Notes: generated from the letters alone by a model not told the origin. DNA of 64,000 nucleotides from Pseudomonas sp. GM48 (GCF_000282335.1 NZ_AKJM01000112.1:62001-126000); one strand, 5' to 3'. Positions 30,180 to 39,868 are shown, numbered from the stretch's first letter. Program-made: numbers and translations.

Positions 30180-30269
30180 CTGTGGGAGCGGGCTTGCTCG
30201 CGAAGGCGGTGTGTCAGTGAAATTTTCATCTACTGACCCACCGCCTTCGCGAGCAAGCCCGCTCCCACA
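30180..30269. repeat. Long-spacer REP doublet upstream of phaI
   Basis: Arm-out doublet with arms 30180-30210 and 30239-30269 (majority core, continuing into GAAGGCGGT). The spacer begins GTGTCAGT, homologous to the sister elements. Confidence 0.9.
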
Positions 30270-30400
30270 TTTAGTTTGCGGTGCTCTCAAAGGTCTATGT
30301 CAGTTGTTAGGGTGCCGTTTCTAATTTTTCTCCCTACTTTGTGCCAGAGCCCGACACTTATCCGGGCAGTTCCTCAAACCTTCTGCGCGTGAGGTGCACC

Positions 30401-30823
30401 ATGGCCAAAGTTATTGTGAAGAAAAAAACCGACGCAACGACGAGCACGCTGAGCGACGTCAAATCCTATGCCCGCAAGATCTGGCTGGCAGGCCTGGGTG
30501 CCTACACCAAGGTCGGCCAAGAGGGCGGCGAGTACTTTCAAGAGCTGATCAAGGCTGGTCAGGTTGTTGAAAAGAAAGGCAAAAAAGTAGTCGCTGAGAA
30601 ACTTGAAGCGGCGAATGCCGAGATCGATGAAGCCAAGAGTGAAGTGAGCACTTTCAAAGGCAAGGTCGAAGTTCAACTCGACAGGGTCGAGAAGGCGTTC
30701 GACACGCGTGTCGCAAGTGCCTTGAATCGTATCGGCATTCCGTCTAAACATGACGTTGAGACACTCTCTGCTAAGCTCGATGAGCTGACGGCATTGCTCG
30801 AACGTGTCGCGCGTAAATCTTAA
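30401..30823 (+). CDS. phaI: PhaI, phasin
   Basis: A 140-residue phasin coating medium-chain PHA granules. It is almost all amphipathic helix, with the shared phasin start VKSYARKIWLAGLGAYTKV also found in phaF. ATG 30401 follows GAGG at 30391-30394. It precedes phaF by ten bases in a two-gene operon running towards phaD. Confidence 0.93.
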   Translation: MAKVIVKKKTDATTSTLSDVKSYARKIWLAGLGAYTKVGQEGGEYFQELIKAGQVVEKKGKKVVAEKLEAANAEIDEAKSEVSTFKGKVEVQLDRVEKAFDTRVASALNRIGIPSKHDVETLSAKLDELTALLERVARKS

Positions 30824-30833
30824 GGAGAACGGG

Positions 30834-31667
30834 ATGGCTGGCAAAAAGAATACTGAAAAAGAAGGCAGCTCGTGGATCGGGAAAGTCGAAGACTACTCCC
30901 GCAAAATCTGGCTGGCTGGCTTAGGCGTGTACTCGAAGATCGACACTGACGGCAGCAAGCTCTTCGATGCATTGGTAAAGGACGGCGAGAAAGCCGAGAA
31001 GCTCACCAAAAGCGCTGTTGGCAAGACAGTCGACGCCGCCAAGGACACCGCTTCTTCGGCCAAATCGCGCATCAGCGGCGTGAAAGATCGTGCACTGGGC
31101 AAGTGGGATGAACTGGAAGGGGCTTTCGACAAGCGTCTGAACAGTGCCATTTCGCGTCTGGGCGTACCGAGCCGCAACGAAGTCAAAGCACTGCACAGCA
31201 AGGTCGATACCCTGACCAAGCAAATCGAAAAACTGACCGGTGCCAAGGTTGCGCCTGTTGCGGCGAAAACCGCAGCAGCCAAGCCTGCTGCCAAACCGGC
31301 CGCCAAAACGGCTGCCAAGCCACTGGCAAAAGCGGCGGCTAAACCTGCTGCCAAGCCTGCGGCTAAAACTGCAGCGGCCAAACCAGCCGCCGCCAAAACC
31401 GTCGCCAAACCAGCGGCTAAACCGGCCGCCAAGCCTGCAGCAAAAACTGCCGCGGCCAAGCCGGCAGCCAAGCCTGCTGTTGCGAAAAAACCTGCAGTGA
31501 AGAAGCCGGCAGCTCCAAAAGCCGCCGCGCCAAAACCAGCAGTGGCAGCTGCCAAACCGGCAACCCCGGCAGCTCCGGTCAGCGCATCGAACTCCGCGAC
31601 CGCGCCAACCCCTGCTGTCACCCCGACTGCCGCGCCAGCTCCATCGACGCCAACCAGTCAGTCCTGA
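30834..31667 (+). CDS. phaF: PhaF, phasin with histone-like C-terminal domain
   Basis: A 277-residue two-domain protein. Residues 1-140 are a phasin domain (VEDYSRKIWLAGLGVYSKID) that binds the PHA granule. From about 140 on is a lysine/alanine/proline tail of AAKP-type repeats, like eukaryotic histone H1, known in PhaF to bind DNA and help share granules at cell division. AAGGAG stands ahead of ATG 30834. Repeat number varies between strains. The gene ends at a strong terminator. Confidence 0.95.
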   Translation: MAGKKNTEKEGSSWIGKVEDYSRKIWLAGLGVYSKIDTDGSKLFDALVKDGEKAEKLTKSAVGKTVDAAKDTASSAKSRISGVKDRALGKWDELEGAFDKRLNSAISRLGVPSRNEVKALHSKVDTLTKQIEKLTGAKVAPVAAKTAAAKPAAKPAAKTAAKPLAKAAAKPAAKPAAKTAAAKPAAAKTVAKPAAKPAAKPAAKTAAAKPAAKPAVAKKPAVKKPAAPKAAAPKPAVAAAKPATPAAPVSASNSATAPTPAVTPTAAPAPSTPTSQS

Positions 31668-31685
31668 TTTTCAGGGCTCAAGAAA

Positions 31686-31715
31686 ACGCCCGGCCTTCAC
31701 AGGCCGGGCGTTTTT
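31686..31715 (+). terminator. Rho-independent terminator of phaIF
   Basis: Eleven-base stem ACGCCCGGCCT (31686-31696), loop TCAC, complementary AGGCCGGGCGT (31701-31711), followed by T-run. A-rich sequence on the other side makes it possibly bidirectional for phaC1ZC2D coming from the right. Confidence 0.92.
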
Positions 31716-31751
31716 GTTTGTGAGTGCATTCTGGAACACGACAGAGATCCC

Positions 31752-31842
31752 CTGTGGGAGCGGGCTTGCTCGCGAAAGCGGTGTGTCAGCCGACATCAAT
31801 GCTGAATGATGAACAGCCTTCGCGAGCAAGCCCGCTCCCACA
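31752..31842. repeat. Long-spacer REP doublet between phaF and phaD
   Basis: Arm-out doublet, arms 31752-31780 and 31817-31842, majority core, spacer with GTGTGTCAGCCGACATCAAT. It ends three bases before the phaD stop codon. Confidence 0.9.
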
Positions 31843-31845
31843 TTT

Positions 31846-32466
31846 TTAATCGTGGTCTTCCAGATATTCCATCGCCATCTGTTCGGTCGCAGCCTTGATC
31901 GACGGCAGCAAGTGTGGCGCCACCAGCATCATGATCTGGTAAACCACCAGCCGCACCTCGCCTTCGCGGTCGAGAATCCGCTGATAGTCCAGTGAAAACA
32001 GCAGCGTCATGGTGATCTGTTCCACCAGTTGCCCCAGTGCCTGGGTATCGCTGACCAACAACCCTTGCGCCTGCAATCGTGCCAGCAGCGACGCCAGTGT
32101 GCGCTTGAGTGCATTGAGCAGGCTGCGAATGCCCTTGGCCAGTTTCGGCAGGCGACCGGCGAGGTTCGACAGGTCCTGGAACAGAAACCGGTAGTGGGAC
32201 AGGCGTTCGACGATCAAGTGCAGGAACAGCCAGTAGTCCTCCGGCGCCAGTTCGACATCGGCCGGTGGGTCGAGCAAGGGGGCCAGTTCGCCCTGAAAGC
32301 GCTCGAATAGCCCAAGAATCAGCGGTTCCTTGCCGTGGAAGTGATAGTAGAGGTTGCCCGGGCTGATGCCCATTTCATTGGCAACTTCCATGGTGGAGAC
32401 ATTCGGTTCGCCCTTTTGATTGAACAACTGCAGGGCACATTCGAGGATCCGGTCGCGGGTTTTCAT
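31846..32466 (-). CDS. phaD: PhaD, TetR-family activator of pha genes
   Basis: A 206-residue TetR regulator. The N-terminal helix-turn-helix (RILECALQLFNQKGEPNVSTMEVANEMGISPGNLYYHFHGKEPL) is followed by an all-helical ligand domain. In P. putida PhaD activates phaC1ZC2D and phaIF, and a CoA intermediate of fatty-acid oxidation is thought to be the inducer. Last gene of the phaC1-Z-C2-D operon, convergent with phaIF. Confidence 0.93.
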   Translation of the reverse strand: MKTRDRILECALQLFNQKGEPNVSTMEVANEMGISPGNLYYHFHGKEPLILGLFERFQGELAPLLDPPADVELAPEDYWLFLHLIVERLSHYRFLFQDLSNLAGRLPKLAKGIRSLLNALKRTLASLLARLQAQGLLVSDTQALGQLVEQITMTLLFSLDYQRILDREGEVRLVVYQIMMLVAPHLLPSIKAATEQMAMEYLEDHD

Positions 32467-32525
32467 CCAGTCTTCTTAATGATCGGGTCTTGCCACGGCC
32501 GACAGAGGCCGTGGCTCGTTGAACG

Positions 32526-34208
32526 TCAGCGCACGCGCACGTAAGTACCGGGTGCTGCCTCCATCGGTGGGTAGTTCTGGTTGCCGAGCGCCATGTGGGT
32601 GTCCTTCTGCGCACCGGAGCGTTCCTGAATCCAGCTCAGCCATTGGGTCCACCAACTGCCGTCGACACGCTTGGCATCGTAGTACCAGGCACGGGGGTCG
32701 CTGCTCAGTTTGCCGTTCTCGACGTAGTTGGCTTTCGGGTTGCTCGGTGGGTTGAGAATGCTCTGCACATGACCGCTGTTGGACAGCACGAAGCGCCGTT
32801 CGCCACCGAGCAGCAGCGTCGAGCGATACACCGCATCCCACGGCGTGATGTGATCGTTGATGCCGGCGACGCTGAAGCTGTCGACGGTGACTTTCTGCAA
32901 ATCGATCGGCGTGCCACACACTTCCAGTCCGCCCGGGTGGGTCAGCGGGTTGTGCTTGAAGAAGTCCAGCAGGTCGCCATGCAGGGCGGCCGGCAGGCGC
33001 GTGTTGTCGTTGTTCCAGTAGAGGATGTCGAACGCCGGTGGCTCCTTGCCCAACAGGTAGTTGTTGACGAAGTAGCTCCAGATCAAATCGTTGGGGCGCA
33101 TCCAGGCGAAGACCTTGGCCATGTCGCGGCCGTCCAGTACACCCCGCTGATAGGAGCGGCGCTTGGCGGCCTCGAGGGTCTGTTCGTCGGCGAACAGTGT
33201 GGCCGGACTGTCCAGCTCGCTGTCGAGCAGGCTCACCAGATAAGTCGCGCTGGACACCCTGCGCAACTGCCGCTTGGCCTGCAAATGACCCTGCAGCGCG
33301 GCAATGGTCAGCCCGCCGGCGCAAGCGCCCATCAGGTTGACCTCGCGTGCGCCGGTGATCGCCCGGCACACATTCATGGCCTCTTCCACGGCTTCCACGT
33401 AGGTCGAGAGCCCCCATTCGCGGTGACGCACATCGGGGTTGCGCCAACTGATCACGAAGGTTTGCAGGCCGTTTTTCAGGGCGTACTGGACGAAACTGTT
33501 GTGGGGGCTCAGATCGAAAATGTAGTACTTGTTGATTTGCGGCGGTACCACCAGTAGGGGCTTGGAATACTGCTTTTCGCTCATCGGCTTGTACTGGATC
33601 AACTCCAGCAGCTCGTTGCGAAACACCACGGCACCGGTGGTGGTGGCGACCGTCTTGCCAACCTCGAACGCTTGCTTGGTGACTTGTCGGGGCAGGCCAT
33701 CGTTGTGCAGCAGATCGTCCACCAAATGGCCAATGCCACGCACCAGGCTGTTGCCACCGGAATTGAACAGTTCCTTGACCGCCAGTGGATTGAGCAGGGT
33801 GTTGGATGGCGATACGGCGTCGTTGAGCAAGGCGAAAGCGAAGTGGGCGCGGGCGCGGTCGTCCGGGCTCATGTTGCTCTCGTCGATCCAGCTTTTGACC
33901 TGTTTCTGCCAACTCAGATAGGCCTGCAGGCTACGGCGATAAAACGGGTTGAGGCTCCACGCCGGGTCGGCGAAGCGAGCGTCTTGCGGGTTGGTCGGGT
34001 GCAGGGTTTCACCCAGCAGCACACGGCCAAGCTGACCGCCGAGTTTAAGGGCATGCCGGGCGCTGTGCAGTGGATTGCGCAAGCCATGGGCGGCCACACT
34101 GCGCAGGGTCGACAACAGATCCCGGCCGCGCAGGCCGGTAATCGCACTCTGTGCATTGATGAACGCGGCGGGAGTCGGTAAGGAATCCCTCGCTGGTTTC
34201 TCGCGCAT
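32526..34208 (-). CDS. phaC2: PhaC2, class II PHA synthase
   Basis: A 560-residue synthase polymerising medium-chain (R)-3-hydroxyacyl-CoA. The lipase-like box is GACAGG with nucleophile Cys296, and the Asp (INDHITPWDAVYRS) and His (NSGHVQSILNPP) of the triad are present. Length and FDLSPHNSFVQYAL/FVISWRNP blocks are those of class II enzymes. It is clearly homologous along its whole length to phaC1, from which it is separated by phaZ. Cytoplasmic, on the granule surface. Confidence 0.96.
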   Translation of the reverse strand: MREKPARDSLPTPAAFINAQSAITGLRGRDLLSTLRSVAAHGLRNPLHSARHALKLGGQLGRVLLGETLHPTNPQDARFADPAWSLNPFYRRSLQAYLSWQKQVKSWIDESNMSPDDRARAHFAFALLNDAVSPSNTLLNPLAVKELFNSGGNSLVRGIGHLVDDLLHNDGLPRQVTKQAFEVGKTVATTTGAVVFRNELLELIQYKPMSEKQYSKPLLVVPPQINKYYIFDLSPHNSFVQYALKNGLQTFVISWRNPDVRHREWGLSTYVEAVEEAMNVCRAITGAREVNLMGACAGGLTIAALQGHLQAKRQLRRVSSATYLVSLLDSELDSPATLFADEQTLEAAKRRSYQRGVLDGRDMAKVFAWMRPNDLIWSYFVNNYLLGKEPPAFDILYWNNDNTRLPAALHGDLLDFFKHNPLTHPGGLEVCGTPIDLQKVTVDSFSVAGINDHITPWDAVYRSTLLLGGERRFVLSNSGHVQSILNPPSNPKANYVENGKLSSDPRAWYYDAKRVDGSWWTQWLSWIQERSGAQKDTHMALGNQNYPPMEAAPGTYVRVR

Positions 34209-34323
34209 GAGTCAACACTCCTTCGTCTTCAGGCTAAAAACAAACATACCGAACCAGAACACCATAGACGCTGTAACGGGTTGTTGCGCGGCGTGGCGTC
34301 CTGCCAACCGCTGATGCAGCTGT

Positions 34324-35178
34324 TTAGCCGCCCAATGGCGCCGGACGCGGATGCATCACCGCGCGTTGGCGCTCCTCTTCCAGGAATTTCATGATGATCG
34401 GGGCCACCGCTTCGGCCCGGGTGATCAAGAACAAATGCCCGTCATCGATGATGTGCAACTGGGTGTTGGGAATCCGCCAGGCCAGCAAGCGCATGTTGAT
34501 CAACGGGATCAGCGGATCGTCATCGCCGGCCAGTACCAGGGTCGGCTGGCGGATCTTGTGCAGCCAGTGAATGCTGGTCCAGCCGAGGCCGGCGAACAAC
34601 TGCCAGTAGTAACCGAGCTTGCCCGCTGAACGCACCTTGGCCGCATGGCTCGCGGCCAGCGTCGGGTCGCGACGGAACGAGCCACCGTAGATCATTGGCG
34701 CAATGCGGATCACGTGGGATGGCTGGATGTAACGCCGAGGGCTGGCCATCATCCACAACACTTTCGGTTTGCCCGGCACCATCACCGCACCCGCTGCCGT
34801 CGCCGCCAGCACGAGTTTCTTGCAGCGTTCCGGATAGTCGTAAGCGAACTGCTGGGCCAGGGCGCCACCCCAGGACACGCCGATGACGTTGACCTGCCCG
34901 TAGTCGAGATAGTCGAGCATCCGCGCCGTGAGTTTCGCCAGCCCCGGAAAACGATATGGCCGGTTCGGCGTCGACGAACCACCGACACCGGGTACGTCGA
35001 AGCAGATGACTTCCAGGTCCGGATCCAGCGCCGCGACGAACGGGAACACCAGCTCCAGGTTGGCGCCGATGCCGTTGAAAATCAGCAGGGGCGTCAAGTG
35101 AGGCTTGCCGGGGCGTACCGCCGTGCGGAGCGTCTGGCCATCCAGGTCGACGGTACGAAAAATGAAGGGTTGCGGCAT
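34324..35178 (-). CDS. phaZ: PhaZ, intracellular medium-chain PHA depolymerase
   Basis: A 284-residue alpha/beta hydrolase that mobilises stored PHA. The nucleophile elbow is GVSWGG (Ser102), with the acid in LAGDDDPLIPL and the base in IDDGHLFLI. The N-terminus PFIFRTVDLDGQTLRTAVRPG is typical of pseudomonad PhaZ. It lies between the two synthase genes; a 158-bp gap with a REP doublet separates it from phaC1. Confidence 0.95.
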   Translation of the reverse strand: MPQPFIFRTVDLDGQTLRTAVRPGKPHLTPLLIFNGIGANLELVFPFVAALDPDLEVICFDVPGVGGSSTPNRPYRFPGLAKLTARMLDYLDYGQVNVIGVSWGGALAQQFAYDYPERCKKLVLAATAAGAVMVPGKPKVLWMMASPRRYIQPSHVIRIAPMIYGGSFRRDPTLAASHAAKVRSAGKLGYYWQLFAGLGWTSIHWLHKIRQPTLVLAGDDDPLIPLINMRLLAWRIPNTQLHIIDDGHLFLITRAEAVAPIIMKFLEEERQRAVMHPRPAPLGG

Positions 35179-35225
35179 GCTTCAGGCCCTGTGGGTCGCT
35201 CTCTTGAATTCTTCCTCGACTCCCA

Positions 35226-35314
35226 TGTGGGAGCGGGCTTGCTCGCGAAAGCGGTCGATCATTGAACAATGACGTCGACTGACACGACGCCTTCGCGAGC
35301 AAGCCCGCTCCCAC
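35226..35314. repeat. Long-spacer REP doublet between phaC1 and phaZ
   Basis: Arm-out doublet, arms 35226-35250 and 35291-35314, majority core. The spacer read on the minus strand carries GTCAGTCGACGTCATTG, matching the long-spacer class. It is intra-operonic. Confidence 0.9.
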
Positions 35315-35336
35315 AAGGGGGGGCGAGGTGTGTCAG

Positions 35337-37016
35337 TTACCGCTCATGCACGTAAGTGCCCGGTGCGGCTTCCCCCTCCGGGTAGGCCTTGTTGCCGAGT
35401 TTCGTCGGTGCTTTTTTCAGGTTGCCCGAACGCTGCGCCTGCCAGGCCTGCCAGTGCAGCCACCAGGAGTCGGCGTGTTTGGTCGACTCTTCTTGCCAGT
35501 CATCGGCATTGGCAGTCATTTCGGTGCTGGTCATGTACCGCGACTTCGGATTGCCCGGCGGGTTCAGAATGCTCTGGATATGCCCGCTGGTGGACAGCAC
35601 GAACTCAACGTTGCCGCCGAACAGTTGCGCCGATTTGTAGCAGGAGCGCCACGGAGTGATGTGATCGTTGGTACCGGCCAGCGAGAAGATGTCGGCGGTG
35701 ACCTTCTTCAGGTCAATCGGCGTGCCGCACACTTCCAGTGCATCGGCACGGGTCAACGGGTTACTTTTGAACATCTCGATCAGGTCGCCATGGAACGCGG
35801 CGGGCAACCGGGTGGTGTCGTTGTTCCAGAACAGAATGTCGAATACCGGCGGCTCGTTACCCAACAGGTAGTTGTTGACCCAGTAGTTCCAGATCAGGTC
35901 GTTGGGACGCATCCAGGCGAAGACTTTCGCCATGTCGCGGCCTTCGAGGACGCCGGCCTGGTAGGAATGGCGCTTGGCGGCTTCGAGGGTTTGCTCGTCG
36001 ACGAACAGGGCCACGTCGCTGTCCAGGGTGGTGTCGAGCACGCTGACCAGCAGGGTCAGGGCGTTGACCTTGTTCTCGCCGATTGCCGCGTAGTGACCCA
36101 GCAGCGCGGTGCAGGTGATGCCGCCGGAGCAGGCTCCGAGCATGTTCACGTCTTTGCTGCCGGTGATTGCGGTGACCACATCAACCGCTTCCTTGAGCGC
36201 CTCGATGTAGGTCGACAGGCCCCACTCGCGCTGCTCCTTGGTCGGGTTGCGCCAGCTGACGATGAAGGTCTGCACGTTGTTGCGCAGGCAGAACCGCGCC
36301 AGGCTTTTTTCCGGACTCAGGTCGAAAACGTAGAACTTGTTGATTTGCGGCGGCACCACCAACAGTGGGCGCTCATGCACCTGCTCGGTGATCGGCTTGT
36401 ACTGGATCAGCTCCAGCACGTCGTTGCGAAAGACCACTGCACCCTCGGTCACACCCAGGGTCTTGCCGACCTCGAATGCGCCCATGTTGACCTGGCTCGG
36501 CATGCCGCCGTTGTGCACCAGGTCCTTGGCCAGGTGCGAGAGGCCATCAAGCAGGCTTTTACCGCCGGTTTCGAAGAAGCGCTTGACCGCCGCCGGGTTG
36601 GCCGCCGTGTTGGTCGGGGCGAAAGCTTCGGTCATGAGGTTGATCACGAAATGCCCGCGGCTGACGTCCTTGGGCGGCAGGTTGCTGTCGCCGATCCAGT
36701 CGTGGAGTTCCTTGCGCCACGCCAGGTAGGTTTGCAGATAACGTTTGTAGAGCGGGTTCTGGCTCCAGGCCGGATCCGCGAAGCGACGGTCATCGCTGGT
36801 CGGTTGCAGTTCGGATTTGCCAAGCAGCACGTTCTTGAGTTCAAGGCCGAAATGAGCGACATGCCTGGCGCTGTGAATCGGTTGTTTGATGGCCTGCCTG
36901 AGCACCATTCGAGCAGAAGCCAGTAGATCCTTGCCACGCAGCCCAACGACAGGATTCAGCCCCAAGGTGTTTTCCGAAGCTTGATTCTTCAAGTCATCGT
37001 TATTCTTGTTACTCAT
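35337..37016 (-). CDS. phaC1: PhaC1, class II PHA synthase
   Basis: A 559-residue class II synthase with box GACSGG (Cys296), catalytic Asp in GTNDHITPWRSCYKS and His in TSGHIQSILNPPGNP. It starts MSNKNNDDL. It is the first gene of the phaC1-Z-C2-D unit and is preceded by a 258-bp gap holding a long dyad close to the start codon. It makes medium-chain-length polyester from fatty-acid beta-oxidation or de novo synthesis intermediates. Confidence 0.97.
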   Translation of the reverse strand: MSNKNNDDLKNQASENTLGLNPVVGLRGKDLLASARMVLRQAIKQPIHSARHVAHFGLELKNVLLGKSELQPTSDDRRFADPAWSQNPLYKRYLQTYLAWRKELHDWIGDSNLPPKDVSRGHFVINLMTEAFAPTNTAANPAAVKRFFETGGKSLLDGLSHLAKDLVHNGGMPSQVNMGAFEVGKTLGVTEGAVVFRNDVLELIQYKPITEQVHERPLLVVPPQINKFYVFDLSPEKSLARFCLRNNVQTFIVSWRNPTKEQREWGLSTYIEALKEAVDVVTAITGSKDVNMLGACSGGITCTALLGHYAAIGENKVNALTLLVSVLDTTLDSDVALFVDEQTLEAAKRHSYQAGVLEGRDMAKVFAWMRPNDLIWNYWVNNYLLGNEPPVFDILFWNNDTTRLPAAFHGDLIEMFKSNPLTRADALEVCGTPIDLKKVTADIFSLAGTNDHITPWRSCYKSAQLFGGNVEFVLSTSGHIQSILNPPGNPKSRYMTSTEMTANADDWQEESTKHADSWWLHWQAWQAQRSGNLKKAPTKLGNKAYPEGEAAPGTYVHER

Positions 37017-37043
37017 CTACGACGCTCCATTGTCCTGAGACGA

Positions 37044-37086
37044 GTACCGGGTTCTGCTGTGTAGTCACACAGTCAGTGCCTGGTAC
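37044..37086 (-). promoter_or_regulatory. 43-bp imperfect dyad in the phaC1 leader
   Basis: The arms read GTACCGGG..CTG..CTGTGT and ACACAG..CAG..CCTGGTAC around AGTC; about 16 of 20 positions pair. The centre is the perfect CTGTGT-AGTC-ACACAG at 37057-37072. It ends 28 bases before the phaC1 start codon. It could be an operator (PhaD is the obvious candidate) or an mRNA hairpin controlling translation. The role is inferred. Confidence 0.5.
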
Positions 37087-37274
37087 TACTGCTCGGGTGA
37101 CCGTTAATACTGCATCGCTGCATTTTCAATGCAGAGAGCACTGCAGGGAACTTGCCAGTTCCATTGGTTACCCGAGTTTAATTTTTTTCGCAAGCAGGCC
37201 AGTCGGCGGCCCTGAAGCGGAGCATTCAAACAGATGAAATTAGAAAATGCCCTCTAAAGAGCAAGAGGCTCAGA

Positions 37275-37652
37275 CTAGAGCATCAGCTTGACGACAGATT
37301 CGTTCGGGTCGCGGGTTTTTCCGGCGGCTTTGAGCTCGGCCAGATAATCGTCCCAGAGTGCGTCATAACGTCGCCCCAGTTCGTAGAGGTATTCCCAGGT
37401 GAACAGGCCGCTGTCGTGGCCATCGTCGAAGGTCAGTTTCAGTGCGTACTGACCGGCCGGTTCTACCTTGGTCAGGCCTACGTTGATCTTGCCAAATTGC
37501 AGGATGGGTTTGCCGTGGCCCTGGACCTCGGCGGAAGGAGAGTGCACGCGCAGGAACTCGGCGGGCAGGGTGTATTCCTCGCCGGACGCGTATTTCAGCG
37601 ACAGGGTTTTCGAGGCTTTGTGCAGCTTGATGTCGGTGGGGAGTTGGGTCAT
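37275..37652 (-). CDS. DUF971 (GBBH-like N-terminal domain) protein
   Basis: A 125-residue protein made of one DUF971 domain. This domain is the N-terminal part of gamma-butyrobetaine hydroxylase and is seen alone in Fe-S-related proteins. It has LHKASKTLSLKYASGEEYTLPAEFLRVHSPSAEVQGH and FDDGHDSGLFTWEYLYELG. Its place between hslU and phaC1 is conserved in Pseudomonas. No firm function is known; a role in metal or Fe-S handling is speculative. Confidence 0.85.
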   Translation of the reverse strand: MTQLPTDIKLHKASKTLSLKYASGEEYTLPAEFLRVHSPSAEVQGHGKPILQFGKINVGLTKVEPAGQYALKLTFDDGHDSGLFTWEYLYELGRRYDALWDDYLAELKAAGKTRDPNESVVKLML

Positions 37653-37690
37653 GAGTGGATGTCCGATTGTGTGTGGGACCCCGATTCAAA

Positions 37691-37780
37691 TGTGGGAGCG
37701 GGCTTGCTCGCGAAGGGGCCTTAACATTCAACAGTGATGTCGATTGTCAGACCGCTTTCGCGAGCAAGCCCGCTCCCACA
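37691..37780. repeat. Long-spacer REP doublet between hslU and the DUF971 gene
   Basis: Arm-out doublet, arms 37691-37714 and 37757-37780, majority core. The spacer includes ACATTCAACAGTGATGTCGATTG and is recognisable as the long-spacer class in inverted sense. Confidence 0.9.
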
Positions 37781-37806
37781 GGGTCCGTCATCGCTGTAAG
37801 TATGGC

Positions 37807-39144
37807 TTACAGGATATAACGGGACAGGTCTTCGTTCTGCGCCAATTCGCCCAGGTGGCTGTTGACGTAGTCGGCGTCGATCAGGATCACCTTGTCGTCA
37901 TGGGCGCTGGCCAGGTCGCCGGCGCTGAACGACACCTCTTCGAGCAGGCGCTCGAGCAGGGTGTGCAGGCGACGGGCACCGATGTTTTCGGTTTTCTCGT
38001 TGACCTGCCAGGCGATCTCCGCGATGCGCTTGATGCCGCTCGGCTGGAACTCGATGCCCAGGCCTTCGGTTTTCAACAGGGCGCAATATTGCTCGGTAAG
38101 CGAGGCGTGCGGTTCGCTGAGGATGCGTTCGAAGTCCTCCGGCGAAAGGGCCTTGAGTTCGACTCGGATCGGCAGACGGCCTTGCAGCTCGGGCACCAGA
38201 TCGCTCGGCTTGCTCAGGTGGAAGGCACCAGAAGCAATGAACAGGATGTGGTCAGTCTTGACCATGCCCAGTTTGGTGTTGACGGTGCAGCCTTCAATCA
38301 GCGGCAGCAAGTCACGCTGTACACCTTCGCGAGATACATCGACGCCACCGGAATTGCCACGCTTGGCGACCTTGTCGATTTCGTCGATGAACACGATGCC
38401 GTGCTGCTCGACCGCTTCCAGGGCCTTGGCCTTCAACTCTTCATCGTTGACCAGGCGACTGGCTTCTTCGTCGCGCACCAGTTTCAGCGCTTCCTTGACC
38501 TTGAGCTTGCGGCTCTTGCGCTTGCCCTTGCCCATGTTGGCGAACAGGCTTTGCAGCTGGTTGGTCATTTCTTCCATGCCCGGTGGCGCGGAGATATCGA
38601 CGCCGGCCATTTCGGCGACTTCGATTTCGATCTCCTTGTCATCCAGCTGGCCTTCGCGCAGGCGCTTGCGGAACAGCTGGCGGGTGTTGGAATCGGCAGT
38701 CGGGGCATCGTCGCTGCTGAAGCCCATGCGTGCCGGTGGCAGCAGGGCATCGAGGATGCGCTCTTCGGCGGCGTCTTCGGCGCGGTGGCGAACCTTGACG
38801 ATTTCCTGTTCGCGCAGCAGCTTGATCGCGGCGTCGGCCAGGTCACGAATGATCGATTCGACATCGCGGCCGACATAGCCGACTTCGGTGAACTTGGTCG
38901 CTTCGACCTTGATGAACGGCGCATTGGCCAGTTTGGCCAGGCGACGGGCGATCTCGGTTTTACCGACACCGGTCGGGCCGATCATCAGGATGTTCTTTGG
39001 CGTTACTTCAACGCGCAGCTCTTCAGGCAGCTGCATGCGGCGCCAGCGGTTGCGCAGGGCAATGGCGACGGCGCGCTTGGCATCGTCCTGGCCGATGATG
39101 TGGCGGTTGAGTTCGTGGACGATTTCGCGGGGAGTCATGGACAT
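37807..39144 (-). CDS. hslU: HslU, ATPase/unfoldase of HslUV protease
   Basis: A 445-residue AAA+ unfoldase. It begins with [20 protein letters not shown] and has Walker A GPTGVGKT at 56-63. An inserted I-domain (about 110-240) precedes Walker B in [12 protein letters not shown]. The C-terminal end LSRYIL docks into HslV. Usual length. It follows hslV by about 55 bases. Confidence 0.97.
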   Translation of the reverse strand: MSMTPREIVHELNRHIIGQDDAKRAVAIALRNRWRRMQLPEELRVEVTPKNILMIGPTGVGKTEIARRLAKLANAPFIKVEATKFTEVGYVGRDVESIIRDLADAAIKLLREQEIVKVRHRAEDAAEERILDALLPPARMGFSSDDAPTADSNTRQLFRKRLREGQLDDKEIEIEVAEMAGVDISAPPGMEEMTNQLQSLFANMGKGKRKSRKLKVKEALKLVRDEEASRLVNDEELKAKALEAVEQHGIVFIDEIDKVAKRGNSGGVDVSREGVQRDLLPLIEGCTVNTKLGMVKTDHILFIASGAFHLSKPSDLVPELQGRLPIRVELKALSPEDFERILSEPHASLTEQYCALLKTEGLGIEFQPSGIKRIAEIAWQVNEKTENIGARRLHTLLERLLEEVSFSAGDLASAHDDKVILIDADYVNSHLGELAQNEDLSRYIL

Positions 39145-39198
39145 AATATTCAGTGGACCTCAAGCAAGAATGAGCCGTGGTGCGATGGCTGCACGGGC

Positions 39199-39729
39199 TT
39201 ACTCGGCGCAGTCCTGCTCCTCAATGGTCTGGGTGTGGTTGGTGAATACACAGATGTCGCCGGCGATACCGAGGGCGGTTTCGACGATTTCCCGGGCCGA
39301 CAGATCGGTCTTTTTCAGCAGTGCGCTGGCGGCGGCCTGGGCGTAGGCGCCACCGGAACCCATGGCGATCAGGCCGTCTTCCGGTTCAACCACATCGCCG
39401 TTGCCGGTGATGATCAGGGACGCATCTTTGTTGGCGACCGCGAGCATCGCTTCGAGGCGGCTCAGGGAGCGGTCGGTGCGCCATTCTTTGGCGAGTTCGA
39501 CGGCGGCGCGAACCAGGTGGCCCTGATGCTTTTCAAGCTGGCCTTCGAAGCGTTCGAAGAGGGTAAAGGCGTCAGCGGTGGCGCCGGCAAAACCGGCGAT
39601 GACCTGGCCGTGGTACAGGCGACGAACTTTTTTCGCGTTGCCTTTCATCACGGTATTACCAAGGGAAACCTGGCCGTCGCCGCCCATGACGACTTTGCCG
39701 TGGCGGCGAACTGAAACGATGGTGGTCAA
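39199..39729 (-). CDS. hslV: HslV, proteolytic subunit of HslUV (TTG start)
   Basis: A 176-residue threonine peptidase. The start is TTG at 39727-39729, which gives Met-Thr-Thr-Ile-Val-Ser. The catalytic Thr then becomes residue 1 after Met removal, as the family requires. The ATG 16 codons upstream would block this. GGAG lies about ten bases ahead. [23 protein letters not shown] and [19 protein letters not shown] are conserved. It forms a double hexamer capped by HslU. The TTG start may keep HslV low. Confidence 0.93.
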   Translation of the reverse strand: MTTIVSVRRHGKVVMGGDGQVSLGNTVMKGNAKKVRRLYHGQVIAGFAGATADAFTLFERFEGQLEKHQGHLVRAAVELAKEWRTDRSLSRLEAMLAVANKDASLIITGNGDVVEPEDGLIAMGSGGAYAQAAASALLKKTDLSAREIVETALGIAGDICVFTNHTQTIEEQDCAE

Positions 39730-39868
39730 GGGAAGAGTCTCCACGCAGCGGGGCGAAAATGCCTTATGCCCATTCATATGGGGGTGGTGGAGTGGATTTC
39801 AACTGTAAGGCGAGAGAGGGGACGAGTGGTGTGAGCCAGATGGGGGTGGTGGCGTTTGCCGGGGCCCC

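Noticed and set aside
30893-31621. Open frame antisense to phaF with a low-complexity Ala/Gly sequence
   Set aside because: It is the complement of the AAKP repeat; no start signals or conserved domain.
37017-37274. Sigma-54 promoter for phaC1
   Set aside because: Scanned on the minus strand for the TGGCA..TTGC pattern with correct spacing; not found.
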